Notes: a model not told the origin generated them from the sequence alone. A stretch of DNA of 58,740 nt from Clostridiales bacterium (GCA_021202925.1 JAJQCD010000031.1:1-58740), one strand, 5' to 3'; positions 36,785 to 46,076 are shown, counted from the stretch's first letter. A program made the numbers and translations.

Positions 36785-37150
36785 TTAAACGACAGAATAG
36801 CCTGCTTCTGTGAGAAAATGCAATGCTTTTTCAAAATTTTCTTTTTTAATCAGAACATAATCTGTATGAAATGTCGATATTGCAAAAATACTGATTTGGT
36901 GAGATGCAAGTATGCCGGAAATGTCTGATAAAATGCCTGTTAACGAAAAATCCAACTTTCCCTCTACCCGAAAGGCATTCCACCCATCGTCTCGTTCTGT
37001 TGTATTTACAGGAGTATCTGTTGCGATACACACCAAAGATATTTCATCATCGGTTTTTCCGATGAAGTAGAAATCGTTGTTTAAATTCAGTTCCTTTGCA
37101 GAAGGAACCTTGCATATCGTAAATTCATGGGCAAGTCTTTTCAGTTTCAT
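36785..37150 (-). CDS. ACT domain-containing protein
   Basis: This 121-residue protein has an N-terminal ACT-like half and a C-terminal ACT domain (VEGKLDFSLTGILSDISGILASHQISIFAISTFHTDYVLI). It resembles CASTOR/ACT_7-type proteins that bind amino acids or related small ligands. The ligand is unknown. It lies 45 bp downstream of the LysR gene and is probably the last gene of the PrpD1-LysR-ACT unit. Confidence 0.82.
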   Translation of the reverse strand: MKLKRLAHEFTICKVPSAKELNLNNDFYFIGKTDDEISLVCIATDTPVNTTERDDGWNAFRVEGKLDFSLTGILSDISGILASHQISIFAISTFHTDYVLIKKENFEKALHFLTEAGYSVV

Positions 37151-37195
37151 GGAACAACCTCCGTTTATCCAAAAAACAGTTATTTTGAGCCTGGA

Positions 37196-38134
37196 TCAAC
37201 ACAGATAGTCAGGGAAAGAAAATCCTTCTTCGCATAAAATGTGAAACAGTTCCCTGGAAGGCCGCGTGAGCGTATCAATATTTTCATCATAAATAACAGC
37301 CCATTGCCAGAATGGATTGTATCGTTGCTCTATCTGATAGTAATTGACAGCCCCGCCGGTCAGATATGTTTTTGAGAAACTGTCGGGAATCAGGGAAATC
37401 CCCATCCCGTTTGCCACCAGCCGGATCACGGTTTCGATATTGTGAAACTCCAGTTTGATGTTGTAAGTGCTTTCCGTCTGTTTTAGAATACGGTCGGCGG
37501 CAAGCCGGGTTTTCTTGGAATGATCGGTCAGGATGATGTCCTGACCGTTTAATGCTTCAAGAGAGAGGAAAGGAATGTCGGCTCCGTCTTTCTTATAAGC
37601 CAGTTGATTAACGGGATGATCTTTGGGAACGGCAAAATAAACTGGTTCCTCGTAGAAAACCTGATAACGTATATTGAGATTTTTCAGGGGGAGGCAGAGG
37701 ATGGCGATATCCAATACTCCCGACATAACTTTTTCCTCCAGAAGAAAACTGCTTTCCTCCAGAATATCAATCTGGATATTCGGGTAACGCCGGTTAAAAC
37801 GGCAGAGGAGATCCGGAAGAACCAGGGCACCCAGACGTTCGGCAATTCCAAGCTTTAACACGCCTTTGCGCATATGATTCAATTCACAGAATTCAATTTC
37901 CACATCGTTATACAGCTTAAGAATCTGTTGTGCTTTACTGATAAAGCACTGACCTGCGTGGGTGAGAAGAAGGCCGGAAGGACGGCGGATGAACAACGGT
38001 TCTCCAAGCTCTTCTTCCACACGCGTCAGACATTTGCTCAGTGCCGGTTGCGTCAGAAACAGTTTCTGTGACGCTTTTGCCATGCTTCCGGTTTCGGCAA
38101 TGGCCAGTATTCGTTCAATATCATTTCGGTTCAT
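37196..38134 (-). CDS. LysR family regulator 1
   Basis: This 312-residue LysR regulator has an N-terminal winged helix (MNRNDIERILAIAETGSMAKASQKLFLTQPALSKCL) and a periplasmic-binding-like effector domain (about 90-300). The start at 38134 follows AAAAGGAGCCGCC; an extension to 38191 has no site. It is downstream of the MmgE/PrpD gene in the same direction. A likely target is the divergent region at 39607-39849 that serves PrpD1 and the SLC13 permease, where three AACTTTTTG-type sites occur. Confidence 0.9.
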   Translation of the reverse strand: MNRNDIERILAIAETGSMAKASQKLFLTQPALSKCLTRVEEELGEPLFIRRPSGLLLTHAGQCFISKAQQILKLYNDVEIEFCELNHMRKGVLKLGIAERLGALVLPDLLCRFNRRYPNIQIDILEESSFLLEEKVMSGVLDIAILCLPLKNLNIRYQVFYEEPVYFAVPKDHPVNQLAYKKDGADIPFLSLEALNGQDIILTDHSKKTRLAADRILKQTESTYNIKLEFHNIETVIRLVANGMGISLIPDSFSKTYLTGGAVNYYQIEQRYNPFWQWAVIYDENIDTLTRPSRELFHILCEEGFSFPDYLC

Positions 38135-38217
38135 GGCGGCTCCTTTTATTTGAATAAAAAATTTCTGTAGGCTATAGCATGATTGTATCACAAAATACTG
38201 GCTGTCGGAAATAAATT

Positions 38218-39606
38218 TTAAAAGGCCAGAGACGGAAGGCTGTTCCTGTGATCCAGATCGGTGATAGAACTGAATATCTCAGAGGTCAGATCGGAGTCAA
38301 GCTCTGTGCAGCAGGAGTTTGCTTTGCGCAGAAGCTGCTCCCTGGTTAGCGGGGAGGAGACACTTCCGGATGCGTCAGCAATTTCCTGTTGAAAGGTTTG
38401 GCCGTTTGCTAAAGTGACTGTCATGTTGCAGCCCCAGTGAGAGGGATATCTGGCGGTGAAGGATTCCATGGGTTCTACGGTAACTTTTTTTGTTAATTCC
38501 TGTCGTTGTTCTGTATTGATCCGGGAAATTTCAAAGTCACTCAATCCGACGCTGCCGTTGAGAAAGGCACAGGCAGTTGTATAAGGGGTAGAAAATTTTG
38601 CCTCTGTAGGAATCTGCGGATGTCTGCTTCCATCTGAAAGAGCGCACTGTTTCCAGCCGACCAGGTAGGTATCAATGTGGACGTTTTCAATTTGTTCCGG
38701 ATCAATATGATATTGTTCCCTCAGTGTCAAAGCAGCGTCGATAGCGCAATGAGTGCTCCGACAGCAGGGATATGGCTTTTTATCTACATTCAGGATTTCC
38801 CAGGTCTTGCCGAGATCCCGGTCAACCTGGGAATAATCGAAATGATCGGACATCATGGGAAAGATCCCGCCGTCTTCCGCATCCAGAATATACCGTGTCC
38901 CTTTCATCCCTCCCTGAACGAGCAGGCATGCATCCAGCCCGTTGGCGGCTGCCCGCCCGGGATGAAGGATTTTGTTGGTAGCCCCGTCGGTTAAAAATGC
39001 CCAGGTGGAGCAGGACTGGGTTCCTGCCAGGCCAAAGGCTGATGTCATCTGTTCCGCAGAGAAATGTAAGAGTTTTCCGCAGGCGGCAGCGGCTCCGAAC
39101 GTGCCGGCAGTACCGGTCACATGCCAGCCTTTATTACGATGCGCAGAGACGCCTAGCCCCATGCCGATTCGAGACATGGTTTCATACCCACAGACAACAG
39201 CTTCCAGAAAATCCTGGCCGGATTTACCGAGAAACTGGCAGAGAGACCATGCGGCGGGAATGACGACAGTTCCGATATGGGTCTTGGAGCCAGTATGGAC
39301 ATCATCCAGTTCCATACTGTGAGACAGCATGCCATTGAGCAATACGGCAGTCCTCAGCGGTGCCTGTTTTGCGGTTCCCCATACAGGAATACCGGCTCTT
39401 ACCGGAGAAGAAGTCGTTGCGTCTGTGATTCCTTCGTATGTAAGAAGCGTATCCATGATATTTGTGAAGAATGGATTGTTAGCTGCGCCCAAAGCCTGAG
39501 ATATGGTATCGAGCGTACAGGACCTGGCAGCTTCTTTTACTTCCTGAGGGAAATCTTCCCACCGTGCATCAGCGATAAATGTTGACAGATTTTCTAACTG
39601 ATTCAT
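38218..39606 (-). CDS. MmgE/PrpD family protein 1
   Basis: This 462-residue MmgE/PrpD member is all-helical with a small lid domain. Family segments are LLNGMLSHSMELDDVHTGSKTHIGTVVIPAAWS, SAHRNKGWHVTGTAGTFGA, KPYPCCRSTHCAIDAAL and RYPSHWGCNMTV. The family includes 2-methylcitrate dehydratase PrpD, cis-aconitate decarboxylase and iminodisuccinate epimerase, so the reaction could be dehydration, decarboxylation or epimerisation of a tri- or dicarboxylate. A paralogue is at 55656. It is divergent from the SLC13 permease, which probably supplies its substrate. Confidence 0.9.
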   Translation of the reverse strand: MNQLENLSTFIADARWEDFPQEVKEAARSCTLDTISQALGAANNPFFTNIMDTLLTYEGITDATTSSPVRAGIPVWGTAKQAPLRTAVLLNGMLSHSMELDDVHTGSKTHIGTVVIPAAWSLCQFLGKSGQDFLEAVVCGYETMSRIGMGLGVSAHRNKGWHVTGTAGTFGAAAACGKLLHFSAEQMTSAFGLAGTQSCSTWAFLTDGATNKILHPGRAAANGLDACLLVQGGMKGTRYILDAEDGGIFPMMSDHFDYSQVDRDLGKTWEILNVDKKPYPCCRSTHCAIDAALTLREQYHIDPEQIENVHIDTYLVGWKQCALSDGSRHPQIPTEAKFSTPYTTACAFLNGSVGLSDFEISRINTEQRQELTKKVTVEPMESFTARYPSHWGCNMTVTLANGQTFQQEIADASGSVSSPLTREQLLRKANSCCTELDSDLTSEIFSSITDLDHRNSLPSLAF

Positions 39607-39671
39607 AGTATTATACCTCCGATTTCATTTTTCTTGTGCCTTAATTATATGGGCAAAAATTCGGCTTGCAT

Positions 39672-39747
39672 AATTGCAAAAAGTTGGAAGACATCTAACT
39701 TTTTGTTAATTATGAATGGTTATAACCGTATTAACTTTTTGCAAATT
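39672..39747. promoter_or_regulatory. Three copies of an AACTTTTTGCAAATT-type operator
   Basis: Site A (39672-39685, AATTGCAAAAAGTT, inverted), site B (39697-39711, AACTTTTTGTTAATT) and site C (39733-39747, AACTTTTTGCAAATT) share one half-site. A and B form an inverted repeat around 11 bp; B and C are direct, 36 bp apart. The palindrome GGTTATAACC (39718-39727) sits between B and C. The site is central in the 243-bp region between PrpD1 and the SLC13 gene. Confidence 0.6.
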
Positions 39748-39849
39748 GTGTAAAGTAACGAGATACGATATACTGGAGGTATCAAAACTGTACAGGACAT
39801 TGATTGAGACAAAACGAAATATCAAAAATACGGGTAGGAGGAATTTGAA

Positions 39850-41130
39850 GTGGAACAGATGGCTGTATTGGTAATTCTGGTGATTCTGGCTGCGATAGTG
39901 TTGTTTGTTACGGAGTGGCTCCCATTACCGGTGACTGCGATGGGCGTTGCGGTGTGTTTTTATCTGATTGGAGCGATTGATGCATCGACTGCGCTGAAAT
40001 CATTTTCCAGTTCGACGACGATGATCATTGCAGCGATGGCGATTATCGGCGAGGCAGTGTTTCGAACAGGAGGAGCGGATAAAATCGGTCATCTCCTGAC
40101 AAAGGTATCAAAAGGCGAGAGACAGTTGATGTTTGCGATTGTAATGTTTTCCGGAATTATGTCCGGGTTCCTGTCCAATACAGGTGCGGCGGCACTTCTG
40201 ATTGCGCTGATCCTTGGCATGTGTGCTTCTACAGGAATGAAGCGTTCAAAACTGATGTATCCGGTTATTGTGGGGTGCTGCTTTGGCGGCGGCATTACTA
40301 TAGTAGGAACAACTTCGGGTCCCTTTCTTAGGGAAACGCTGGAGAACCTTGGTATCGGCGAGACCATGAGCTTTTTTGAATTTGCTCCGTTGTCGTTGCT
40401 GCTTCTGCTTGTCTCAGCATTATATATGGCGACGATCGGTTATAAGCTCCTTCCGGATCAGCCGGCAAATGAGAGCAGTTATCACGACAGTACGGGTGGA
40501 GAGAAGGATTTTTCTGACATTCCGAAATGGAAGACTACGCTGAGCCTGTGCCTGATGGTAGGAACCTTTCTGGGGATGATTTTTGAGGATCAGATCGGGA
40601 TTCCGTTGCATTTTATTGCGATCATCGGTGCGATGATTGCGGTAGGTGCCCGTTGTATTACCGTGAAGGAAGCTTCTCATGCGATTCCGGTCAGTGGTAT
40701 TATCATTTATGCAGCAATGGTTCCGGTGGCGGAAGCCATGACGAATTCCGGCGCGGCGGATTTGATTGCGGATGGAGCTTTAAAGGTTTTGGGAAACGTG
40801 GGGAGTCCGGTGCTGATTTTGTGTCTGATATTCCTGATTATCACACCGCTTACCAATTTCATGTCCAATGCAGCGACGATTATCCTGTTTACGCCAATTG
40901 CTTTGATTGTGGCGGAGACGCTTGGGATAGGACCGAAAGCGATTTTAATTGCGGTACGTTTCGCGGCTTCCATAGCAGTGGCAACTCCGGTGGCGATGCC
41001 GGCAAATTCCATGGCGGTGGAACCGGGCGGTTACCGGTTTATTGACTATCTGAAGCCGGGACTTCCGTTGACTTTAATTTGTGTAGTAGTTTCGATTGTG
41101 TATATTGCGGTTGCTTATCCGTTGAGTTGA
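39850..41130 (+). CDS. SLC13/DASS-type anion permease
   Basis: This 426-residue membrane protein of the ion-transporter superfamily (SLC13/ArsB-like) has about eleven helices. Marker segments are FSSSTTMIIAAMAIIGEA, SGFLSNTGAAALLIAL and, in the second half, FMSNAATIILFTPIALIVAE, equivalent to the SNT and SNAT substrate and sodium motifs. The family takes up di- and tricarboxylates or sulfate with sodium. The start is GTG 39850, 8 bp behind AGGAGG; ATG 39859 is too far away. It is divergent from MmgE/PrpD 1. Confidence 0.85.
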   Translation: MEQMAVLVILVILAAIVLFVTEWLPLPVTAMGVAVCFYLIGAIDASTALKSFSSSTTMIIAAMAIIGEAVFRTGGADKIGHLLTKVSKGERQLMFAIVMFSGIMSGFLSNTGAAALLIALILGMCASTGMKRSKLMYPVIVGCCFGGGITIVGTTSGPFLRETLENLGIGETMSFFEFAPLSLLLLLVSALYMATIGYKLLPDQPANESSYHDSTGGEKDFSDIPKWKTTLSLCLMVGTFLGMIFEDQIGIPLHFIAIIGAMIAVGARCITVKEASHAIPVSGIIIYAAMVPVAEAMTNSGAADLIADGALKVLGNVGSPVLILCLIFLIITPLTNFMSNAATIILFTPIALIVAETLGIGPKAILIAVRFAASIAVATPVAMPANSMAVEPGGYRFIDYLKPGLPLTLICVVVSIVYIAVAYPLS

Positions 41131-41144
41131 TTGTAATTAAGAAC

Positions 41145-41214
41145 TTTGTTTTGCATTGTGTTATCTTTTGCATCGCAAAGAAGTGGCTAATATATTGTTT
41201 TGTGCTTCCTGTTA
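41145..41214 (+). pseudogene. Fragment of a DUF1847 gene 5' end
   Basis: About 70 bp resemble the leader and first codons of the intact DUF1847 gene at 47579. The shared stretch includes ATCGCAAAG, the Shine-Dalgarno region and an identical TTGTTTTGTGCTTCCTGT (41197-41214 and 47582-47599). The start codon is altered (ATA for ATG) and the similarity ends at a terminator hairpin. It is a scar left by recombination between duplicated blocks. Confidence 0.6.
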
Positions 41215-41216
41215 GG

Positions 41217-41257
41217 AAAACGCGGGCAATCTGTCAGAGATACCTGCGTTTTCTTTT
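41217..41257. terminator. Terminator repeat, copy 1
   Basis: AAAACGCGGG pairs with CCTGCGTTTT around GCAATCTGTCAGAGATA-type sequence, followed by TTCTTTTT. Nearly the same element, including the whole loop, is at 46148-46190. It separates the SLC13 gene from the convergent LysR gene. Confidence 0.75.
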
Positions 41258-41288
41258 TATGAGAACATCTTTTTTTATATATGAAATG

Positions 41289-42158
41289 TTATTTTTGCAT
41301 TTTCCCTGCGTATTCAAGTGCGTAACTGATGAAATTTTCTGCTTCCGGAGAAGAACCGGAGGCGGGGCAGAAAATCCAGGTGTTGCGGGTCAGCGGCGTC
41401 TGGTCCTTATGGTAGAGTGGATAGACATACTCCGGATAATTTTTCATATAGTCCCGCACAAAAAAGAAGCTGTAGCCGAGTCCTTTTAAAACCATCTCTC
41501 GGCAGATATCTGCGTGCTTGACGGTGAGACCGCTGGGGAAGGGGGTGACATAGTGTTCAAACCACCAGTTTTCAAGGATCTGGCGGCCATATTTGTCGAG
41601 TGGATAGGTGATATAGGGATAGGAAGAGAGCCGTGACATATCCAGCGGGGTGGTGCTGGCAAGGTAGACCTGCTGGCTTTCAAAGTGGAGCCGGCGGCCG
41701 TTAAAGGGAATATCGCCGAAAGCGATCGCGAAGTCGAGTTCTCCTCGTTCCACCTGTCGGCACAACGGGCTGCTTAAGCTGGTTGTAATATCAAAATGGA
41801 TGCCCGGATGTAACTGTTGGTAATACAGCAGGAGATCAGGGAGAACAAAGCGAGTGAAGGAGTTCGAGGCGCCGATATGCAGGGTGGTAACCGGTGTGTG
41901 CTTGGATTCACTCAGATGCTGATGGATCTCGTCCATGACGGTGAGGATCTGGCCTGCTTTGATGGCAAGATAATCGCCCTCCGGTGTGAAGTCGACGCCG
42001 TGTTTGCCGCGGATGGCTATGGTAACGCCAAATTCTTCCTCAATGAGCTTCAGCCGTTTGGTCAGAGTTGGCTGGGTAATATAGAGCTGTTCTGCGGTGC
42101 GCGTGATATTCCGGCATTGATAAAGGGTCTGCAAGATGATCCAGTCGCTGGTTTTCAT
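41289..42158 (-). CDS. LysR family regulator 2
   Basis: This 289-residue LysR regulator has a winged helix (MKTSDWIILQTLYQCRNITRTAEQLYITQPTLTKRLKLIEE) and an effector domain. The ATG at 42158 follows CAGGAGAAAACGCC. It is divergent from the hydratase 2-PrpF1 unit across a region with a T-N11-A box (ATTC-N7-GAAT), so it probably activates that unit in response to its substrate. Confidence 0.9.
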   Translation of the reverse strand: MKTSDWIILQTLYQCRNITRTAEQLYITQPTLTKRLKLIEEEFGVTIAIRGKHGVDFTPEGDYLAIKAGQILTVMDEIHQHLSESKHTPVTTLHIGASNSFTRFVLPDLLLYYQQLHPGIHFDITTSLSSPLCRQVERGELDFAIAFGDIPFNGRRLHFESQQVYLASTTPLDMSRLSSYPYITYPLDKYGRQILENWWFEHYVTPFPSGLTVKHADICREMVLKGLGYSFFFVRDYMKNYPEYVYPLYHKDQTPLTRNTWIFCPASGSSPEAENFISYALEYAGKMQK

Positions 42159-42181
42159 GGCGTTTTCTCCTGTGATTAAAA

Positions 42182-42198
42182 CATTCAATTTTGGAATG
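42182..42198. promoter_or_regulatory. LysR-type box CATTC-N7-GAATG
   Basis: CATTCAATTTTGGAATG is an interrupted palindrome with the T-N11-A pattern of LysR binding sites. It starts 24 bp upstream of the LysR 2 start codon in the divergent region. Confidence 0.5.
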
Positions 42199-42331
42199 GT
42201 TAAGGATAATATAATTCGATTTTACAATGATGTCAATGAGAAATATAATCAGATAAAGGGAAACAGAACTTGTATGGAGACAGTTTTCAAAGCCGTTCAA
42301 GATGTGTGTTACGGCAGAAGGAGGAAAAGAC

Positions 42332-42556
42332 ATGAACGAAATTATGGCGGCACAGGAGAAATTCGCGGAACTGATCCGGTCTGAGTATGAGCGGATTGAG
42401 CGAATGAAAGCAGATCAGGAAGTCAAGGCCTTCTCGAAGCTGGACAAGATTGTGGTGGGAATCCTGCCGGGGGATGGCATCGGGCCGATTATTATGAAGC
42501 AGCGGAGACAGGATCTGAGCGGAGATCAAAGGAGAAAGACGGAATGGTTACATTAA
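42332..42556 (+). pseudogene. N-terminal stump of an isocitrate/isopropylmalate-type dehydrogenase
   Basis: AAGGAGG precedes ATG 42332. The first 55 residues match the N-terminus of the complete enzyme at 57099: AAQEKFAELIRSEYERI against NAQKKFGALIRSEEARI, then KLDKIVVGILPGDGIGPIIM against KLDSIIVGIMPGDGIGPILM. At about 42497 the similarity stops and unrelated codons lead to a stop inside the hydratase 2 start. A deletion of roughly 1 kb has removed the catalytic body. It suggests that a dehydrogenase-hydratase-PrpF order once existed here. Confidence 0.8.
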
Positions 42557-44817
42557 CAGATCATGGGATGATCCTTTGTGAGGACAGTACATTCAGCCGA
42601 TGGGAAAATGAGGAGCAGGCAAACCGGGGAAAGAGCCGAACGATGGCATACCGGATCCTGCAGGCGCATAATCAGAGCGGCGATATGCGGCAGTTGAAGC
42701 TTAAGTTTGACGCTCTGGTGTCTCCGGATAATAACTACGTTAATATCCTGCAGACGGCCCGTGCGAGCGGGATTCGGAAATTTCCGGTTCCTTATGTGCT
42801 TTCTAACTGCCATCATACGCTGTGCGCGGTGGGAGGCACGATCAATGAGGACGACCATGTCTTTGGCCTGGGAAACGCGAAAAAGTATGGAGGGATCTTT
42901 GTACCGCCCTATCGGGCCGTGCTTCATCAGTATATGCGGGAGATGATGGCCGGTTGCGGAAAGATGATCCTGGGTTCGGACAGTCACACCCGATATGGCG
43001 CGGTGGGGACCCTGGGGGTCGGTGAGGGAGGCGGAGAGGTCGCGAAACAGCTGCTGGGACGAACCTATGACCTGGCATACCCGCCCGTCATTGCCGTGCG
43101 GCTGACCGGGAGCCCCCGTCCCGGCGTCGGTCCGCAGGATGTGGCGCTGGCACTGGTCGGAGCGACTTTTCAGAATAATTTTAATAAAAATAAGATCCTG
43201 GAGTTTGTCGGTTCGGGGATTGCGAACCTGAGTATGGAATACCGTATGGGTATCGATGTGATGACTACGGAGAGCGCCGTGCTTTCCAGCATCTGGTGTA
43301 CGGACGAGAAGACAGAGGAGTATCTGGCGGAACATGGCAGAGCAGAGGATTATCAGAGACTGATGCCGGAGACAGGGGCGTATTATGACGGCCTGATTGA
43401 GATCGACCTGTCGAAAGTGGAGTGTATGATCGCGCTCCCGTTTCATCCGAGCAACGCCATGCCGATCCGTGAGTTTAAAGAACGGCTGCCGGAGATTGTG
43501 GCGCAGATCGAGGAAGTGGGACAGAAGATCAAGGGAGAGAAAGGGGAAGCCTTTTCGATCATGTCCCATATCAGGGGCGGAGAGTTTTACGCAGATCAGG
43601 CGCTGGTAAGCGGCTGCAGCGGCGGAATGTTTGAAAATATCGTCGCGATGGCGGATATCCTGAAAGGATACGGGATACCGGGGAATGCTTTAAATCTTGG
43701 CGTCAATCCGGCCAGTCTGCCGGTCATGGCAGATCTGATGAAGCAGGGGATCGCCGGGGAGCTGGCGGTATGCGGAGTGACGCTGCGTCCGGCGATCTGC
43801 GGACCATGTTTTGGTGTGACAGATGTGCCGGCGAATAATCAGATCAGTATTCGCCATATGACCCGGAATTATCCGAATCGTGAGGGTTCCAAACCAGGCC
43901 AGGGACAGATGGCGGCCGCATGCCTGATGGACGCGCGCTCCATCGCGGCGACCGTGCGAAACGGCGGACGACTGACCGCGGCGACGGAACTGGACGTCGA
44001 GTACCGTGAGCTTCGCCATCATTTCGATCCTGCCATTTACCAGAATCAGGTGTATGATAATTTTGGCCGGGGAGATGAAAATGAGAGTCCGGTAATGGGA
44101 CCCAACATTGCCGACTGGCCAGAGATGGCGCCGCTGAAAAAACATTTGCTGTTAAAGGTGACCGGTTCCTATCACGGATCGGTAACGACAGATGAGCTGA
44201 TCCCGTCGGGAGAGGCGTCGTCCTTCCGCTCCAACCCTGAGAAAATTTCAGAGTATACGATGATCAGCCGCGATCCGGAGTATGTGGGACGCGCGAAGGT
44301 GGTGCGCAGTCTGGAGCGGCAGAGATGCGCGGGAGACAGAAGGACAGATGATGCGCTGCTGAACCGTATGCTGGACGCGCTGGCTCAGAGAACGGGCTGC
44401 GGCGCGGATGAGATTACATTGGGAAGTGTGATGGTCAGCGATCAGATCGGGGACGGTTCCTCGAGAGAACAGGCCGCAAGCTGCCAGAAAGTGCTGGGAG
44501 GATTCGCGAATCTCGCAAATGAATACGCGACAAAACGTTACCGTTCGAATCTGATTAACTGGGGGATCCTGCCGCTTCGCACGACAGAAAAACTGGATCT
44601 GCCAAATGGAACCTGGCTTTTTGTGGAAAATATTGCCGGTCAGGTCAGAGACGGAGTGCAGGAGATGGAAGTGGAGATATTGGCAGGGGAGACTGCCAAT
44701 GTGATTCAGACGATTCCCTGTACATTGGATCAACTAACGGAGGAAGAGAGGAATATCCTGATGTCAGGATGTCTGATTAATTATTATCGGGGACAGAGGA
44801 AAACGAAACCGGAATGA
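42544..44817 (+). CDS. Aconitase-family hydratase 2
   Basis: This 757-residue hydratase has the same domain order as hydratase 1. The Fe-S ligands are Cys in LVSGCSGGMFEN and CGPC in AICGPCFGVTD. Also conserved are [62 protein letters not shown] and [13 protein letters not shown]. It presumably hydrates or dehydrates a tricarboxylate such as an aconitate. The start at 42544 follows AAAGGAGAAAGACGGA, at the scar of the truncated dehydrogenase. PrpF1 follows after 80 bp. Confidence 0.9.
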   Translation: MVTLTDHGMILCEDSTFSRWENEEQANRGKSRTMAYRILQAHNQSGDMRQLKLKFDALVSPDNNYVNILQTARASGIRKFPVPYVLSNCHHTLCAVGGTINEDDHVFGLGNAKKYGGIFVPPYRAVLHQYMREMMAGCGKMILGSDSHTRYGAVGTLGVGEGGGEVAKQLLGRTYDLAYPPVIAVRLTGSPRPGVGPQDVALALVGATFQNNFNKNKILEFVGSGIANLSMEYRMGIDVMTTESAVLSSIWCTDEKTEEYLAEHGRAEDYQRLMPETGAYYDGLIEIDLSKVECMIALPFHPSNAMPIREFKERLPEIVAQIEEVGQKIKGEKGEAFSIMSHIRGGEFYADQALVSGCSGGMFENIVAMADILKGYGIPGNALNLGVNPASLPVMADLMKQGIAGELAVCGVTLRPAICGPCFGVTDVPANNQISIRHMTRNYPNREGSKPGQGQMAAACLMDARSIAATVRNGGRLTAATELDVEYRELRHHFDPAIYQNQVYDNFGRGDENESPVMGPNIADWPEMAPLKKHLLLKVTGSYHGSVTTDELIPSGEASSFRSNPEKISEYTMISRDPEYVGRAKVVRSLERQRCAGDRRTDDALLNRMLDALAQRTGCGADEITLGSVMVSDQIGDGSSREQAASCQKVLGGFANLANEYATKRYRSNLINWGILPLRTTEKLDLPNGTWLFVENIAGQVRDGVQEMEVEILAGETANVIQTIPCTLDQLTEEERNILMSGCLINYYRGQRKTKPE

Positions 44818-44897
44818 GTGTCGGAAGACAGGCTGAATGAATGTGGCCAAAAATTAACCTCAAAAATGGAAAAATTTAATTCAGTAAAGGAGAGAGC

Positions 44898-46040
44898 ATG
44901 AGAAAATTCAGGACAGTATATATGCGCGGCGGTACAAGCAAGGGCTGCATGTTTTTAAAAGAAGACCTGCCGTCTGACCAAAGTGAGTGGGACAGCATTC
45001 TGCTGCAGTCGATGGGAAGTCCGGATCCGAAGCAGATCGACGGGCTTGGCGGAACAGTTTCTTCCAATAATAAAACCGTGATTGTATGGAAGAGCGATAT
45101 GCCGGGCGTGGATGTGGAATACCTGGTAGGGCAGGTAATCGTGGGAAAGGAACAGGTTGATTTCAAGTCAAACTGCGGAAATATGACTGCCGCAGTCGGT
45201 CCCTTTGCGGTAGAAGAAGGGCTGGTAGACATCGTGCAACCGATTACGACGGTACATCTTTTCAATCGCAACACGAATAAATACATCGACGTTACCGTGC
45301 CGATTGATCCGGATACAGGTACCTTTGCTCAGGACGGAGACTGCGCGATTGCCGGTGTAGACGGAACGGCAGCGGAGCTGAAGGTGAATTTTTTAAATCC
45401 GGCCGGGGCAAAGACAGGAAAATTACTGCCGACGGGGAATGTGAAGGATATTCTGGATATCCCGGGGTTCGGCAAGATCGAGGCGACGATTCTGGACGTC
45501 TCTAATCCGATGGTACTGGTGCGCGCGGAGGATATCGGCATGAAGGGAACCGAACTCCCGGAAGAGATCAATGGAAATGCGTCCGCCTGTGAGATTCTGG
45601 AGAAGATCCGAGGTACGGCGGCCTGCATAATGGGTTTCGCGAAGGATCTGGAAGATGCGACCAGTAATTCTCCCGCGGTGCCGAAGGTCGGCTTCTTTAC
45701 AAAGCCGATGAGCTTTACCGATATTTCCGGAGCGGAAGTGGAGGCAGGGAGTATGGACATATGCGCGCGCGTGATTTCGGTATTTAAATGTCATAAGGCG
45801 TATCCGCTGACGTCGGCGAGCGCGATTTCGGTTGCCTGCTTCCTGGAGGGAAGTCTGTTGTATGAGGAACTTGGCAGTCCGGAAGAGGGAAGAGAAACCG
45901 TGCGAATTGGTCATCCGAGCGGCGTGATGACAATGGTGCCGGACATCGAGAAAAAGGATGGAGAGATTACGCTGCCAGGCGTGGCGGTCCAGAGAACGGC
46001 ACGGCGGATCATGGAAGGAACCCTGTATATCAGAAAGTGA
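44898..46040 (+). CDS. PrpF-family isomerase 1
   Basis: This 380-residue PrpF-family protein has a diaminopimelate-epimerase-like two-lobed fold. Conserved segments are VYMRGGTSKGCMF at the start, PKQIDGLGGTVSS, and the catalytic Cys93 in KSNCGNMTAAVGPFAVEEG. The C-terminus LPGVAVQRTARRIMEGTLYI is typical. Known members shift a double bond or isomerise cis/trans unsaturated acids: 2-methylaconitate, aconitate, 3-methylitaconate and 4-oxalomesaconate. Adjacency to hydratase 2 mirrors the AcnD-PrpF pair of the methylcitrate pathway. AAAGGAGAGAGC precedes the ATG. Confidence 0.9.
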   Translation: MRKFRTVYMRGGTSKGCMFLKEDLPSDQSEWDSILLQSMGSPDPKQIDGLGGTVSSNNKTVIVWKSDMPGVDVEYLVGQVIVGKEQVDFKSNCGNMTAAVGPFAVEEGLVDIVQPITTVHLFNRNTNKYIDVTVPIDPDTGTFAQDGDCAIAGVDGTAAELKVNFLNPAGAKTGKLLPTGNVKDILDIPGFGKIEATILDVSNPMVLVRAEDIGMKGTELPEEINGNASACEILEKIRGTAACIMGFAKDLEDATSNSPAVPKVGFFTKPMSFTDISGAEVEAGSMDICARVISVFKCHKAYPLTSASAISVACFLEGSLLYEELGSPEEGRETVRIGHPSGVMTMVPDIEKKDGEITLPGVAVQRTARRIMEGTLYIRK

Positions 46041-46076
46041 TGACGGCGATGTACGAAAAAGTGAAGAACAGGAGGA

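Noticed and set aside
42553-43569. 338-codon open frame antisense to hydratase 2
   Set aside because: It lies wholly inside a conserved hydratase gene and shows only the reverse-frame composition.
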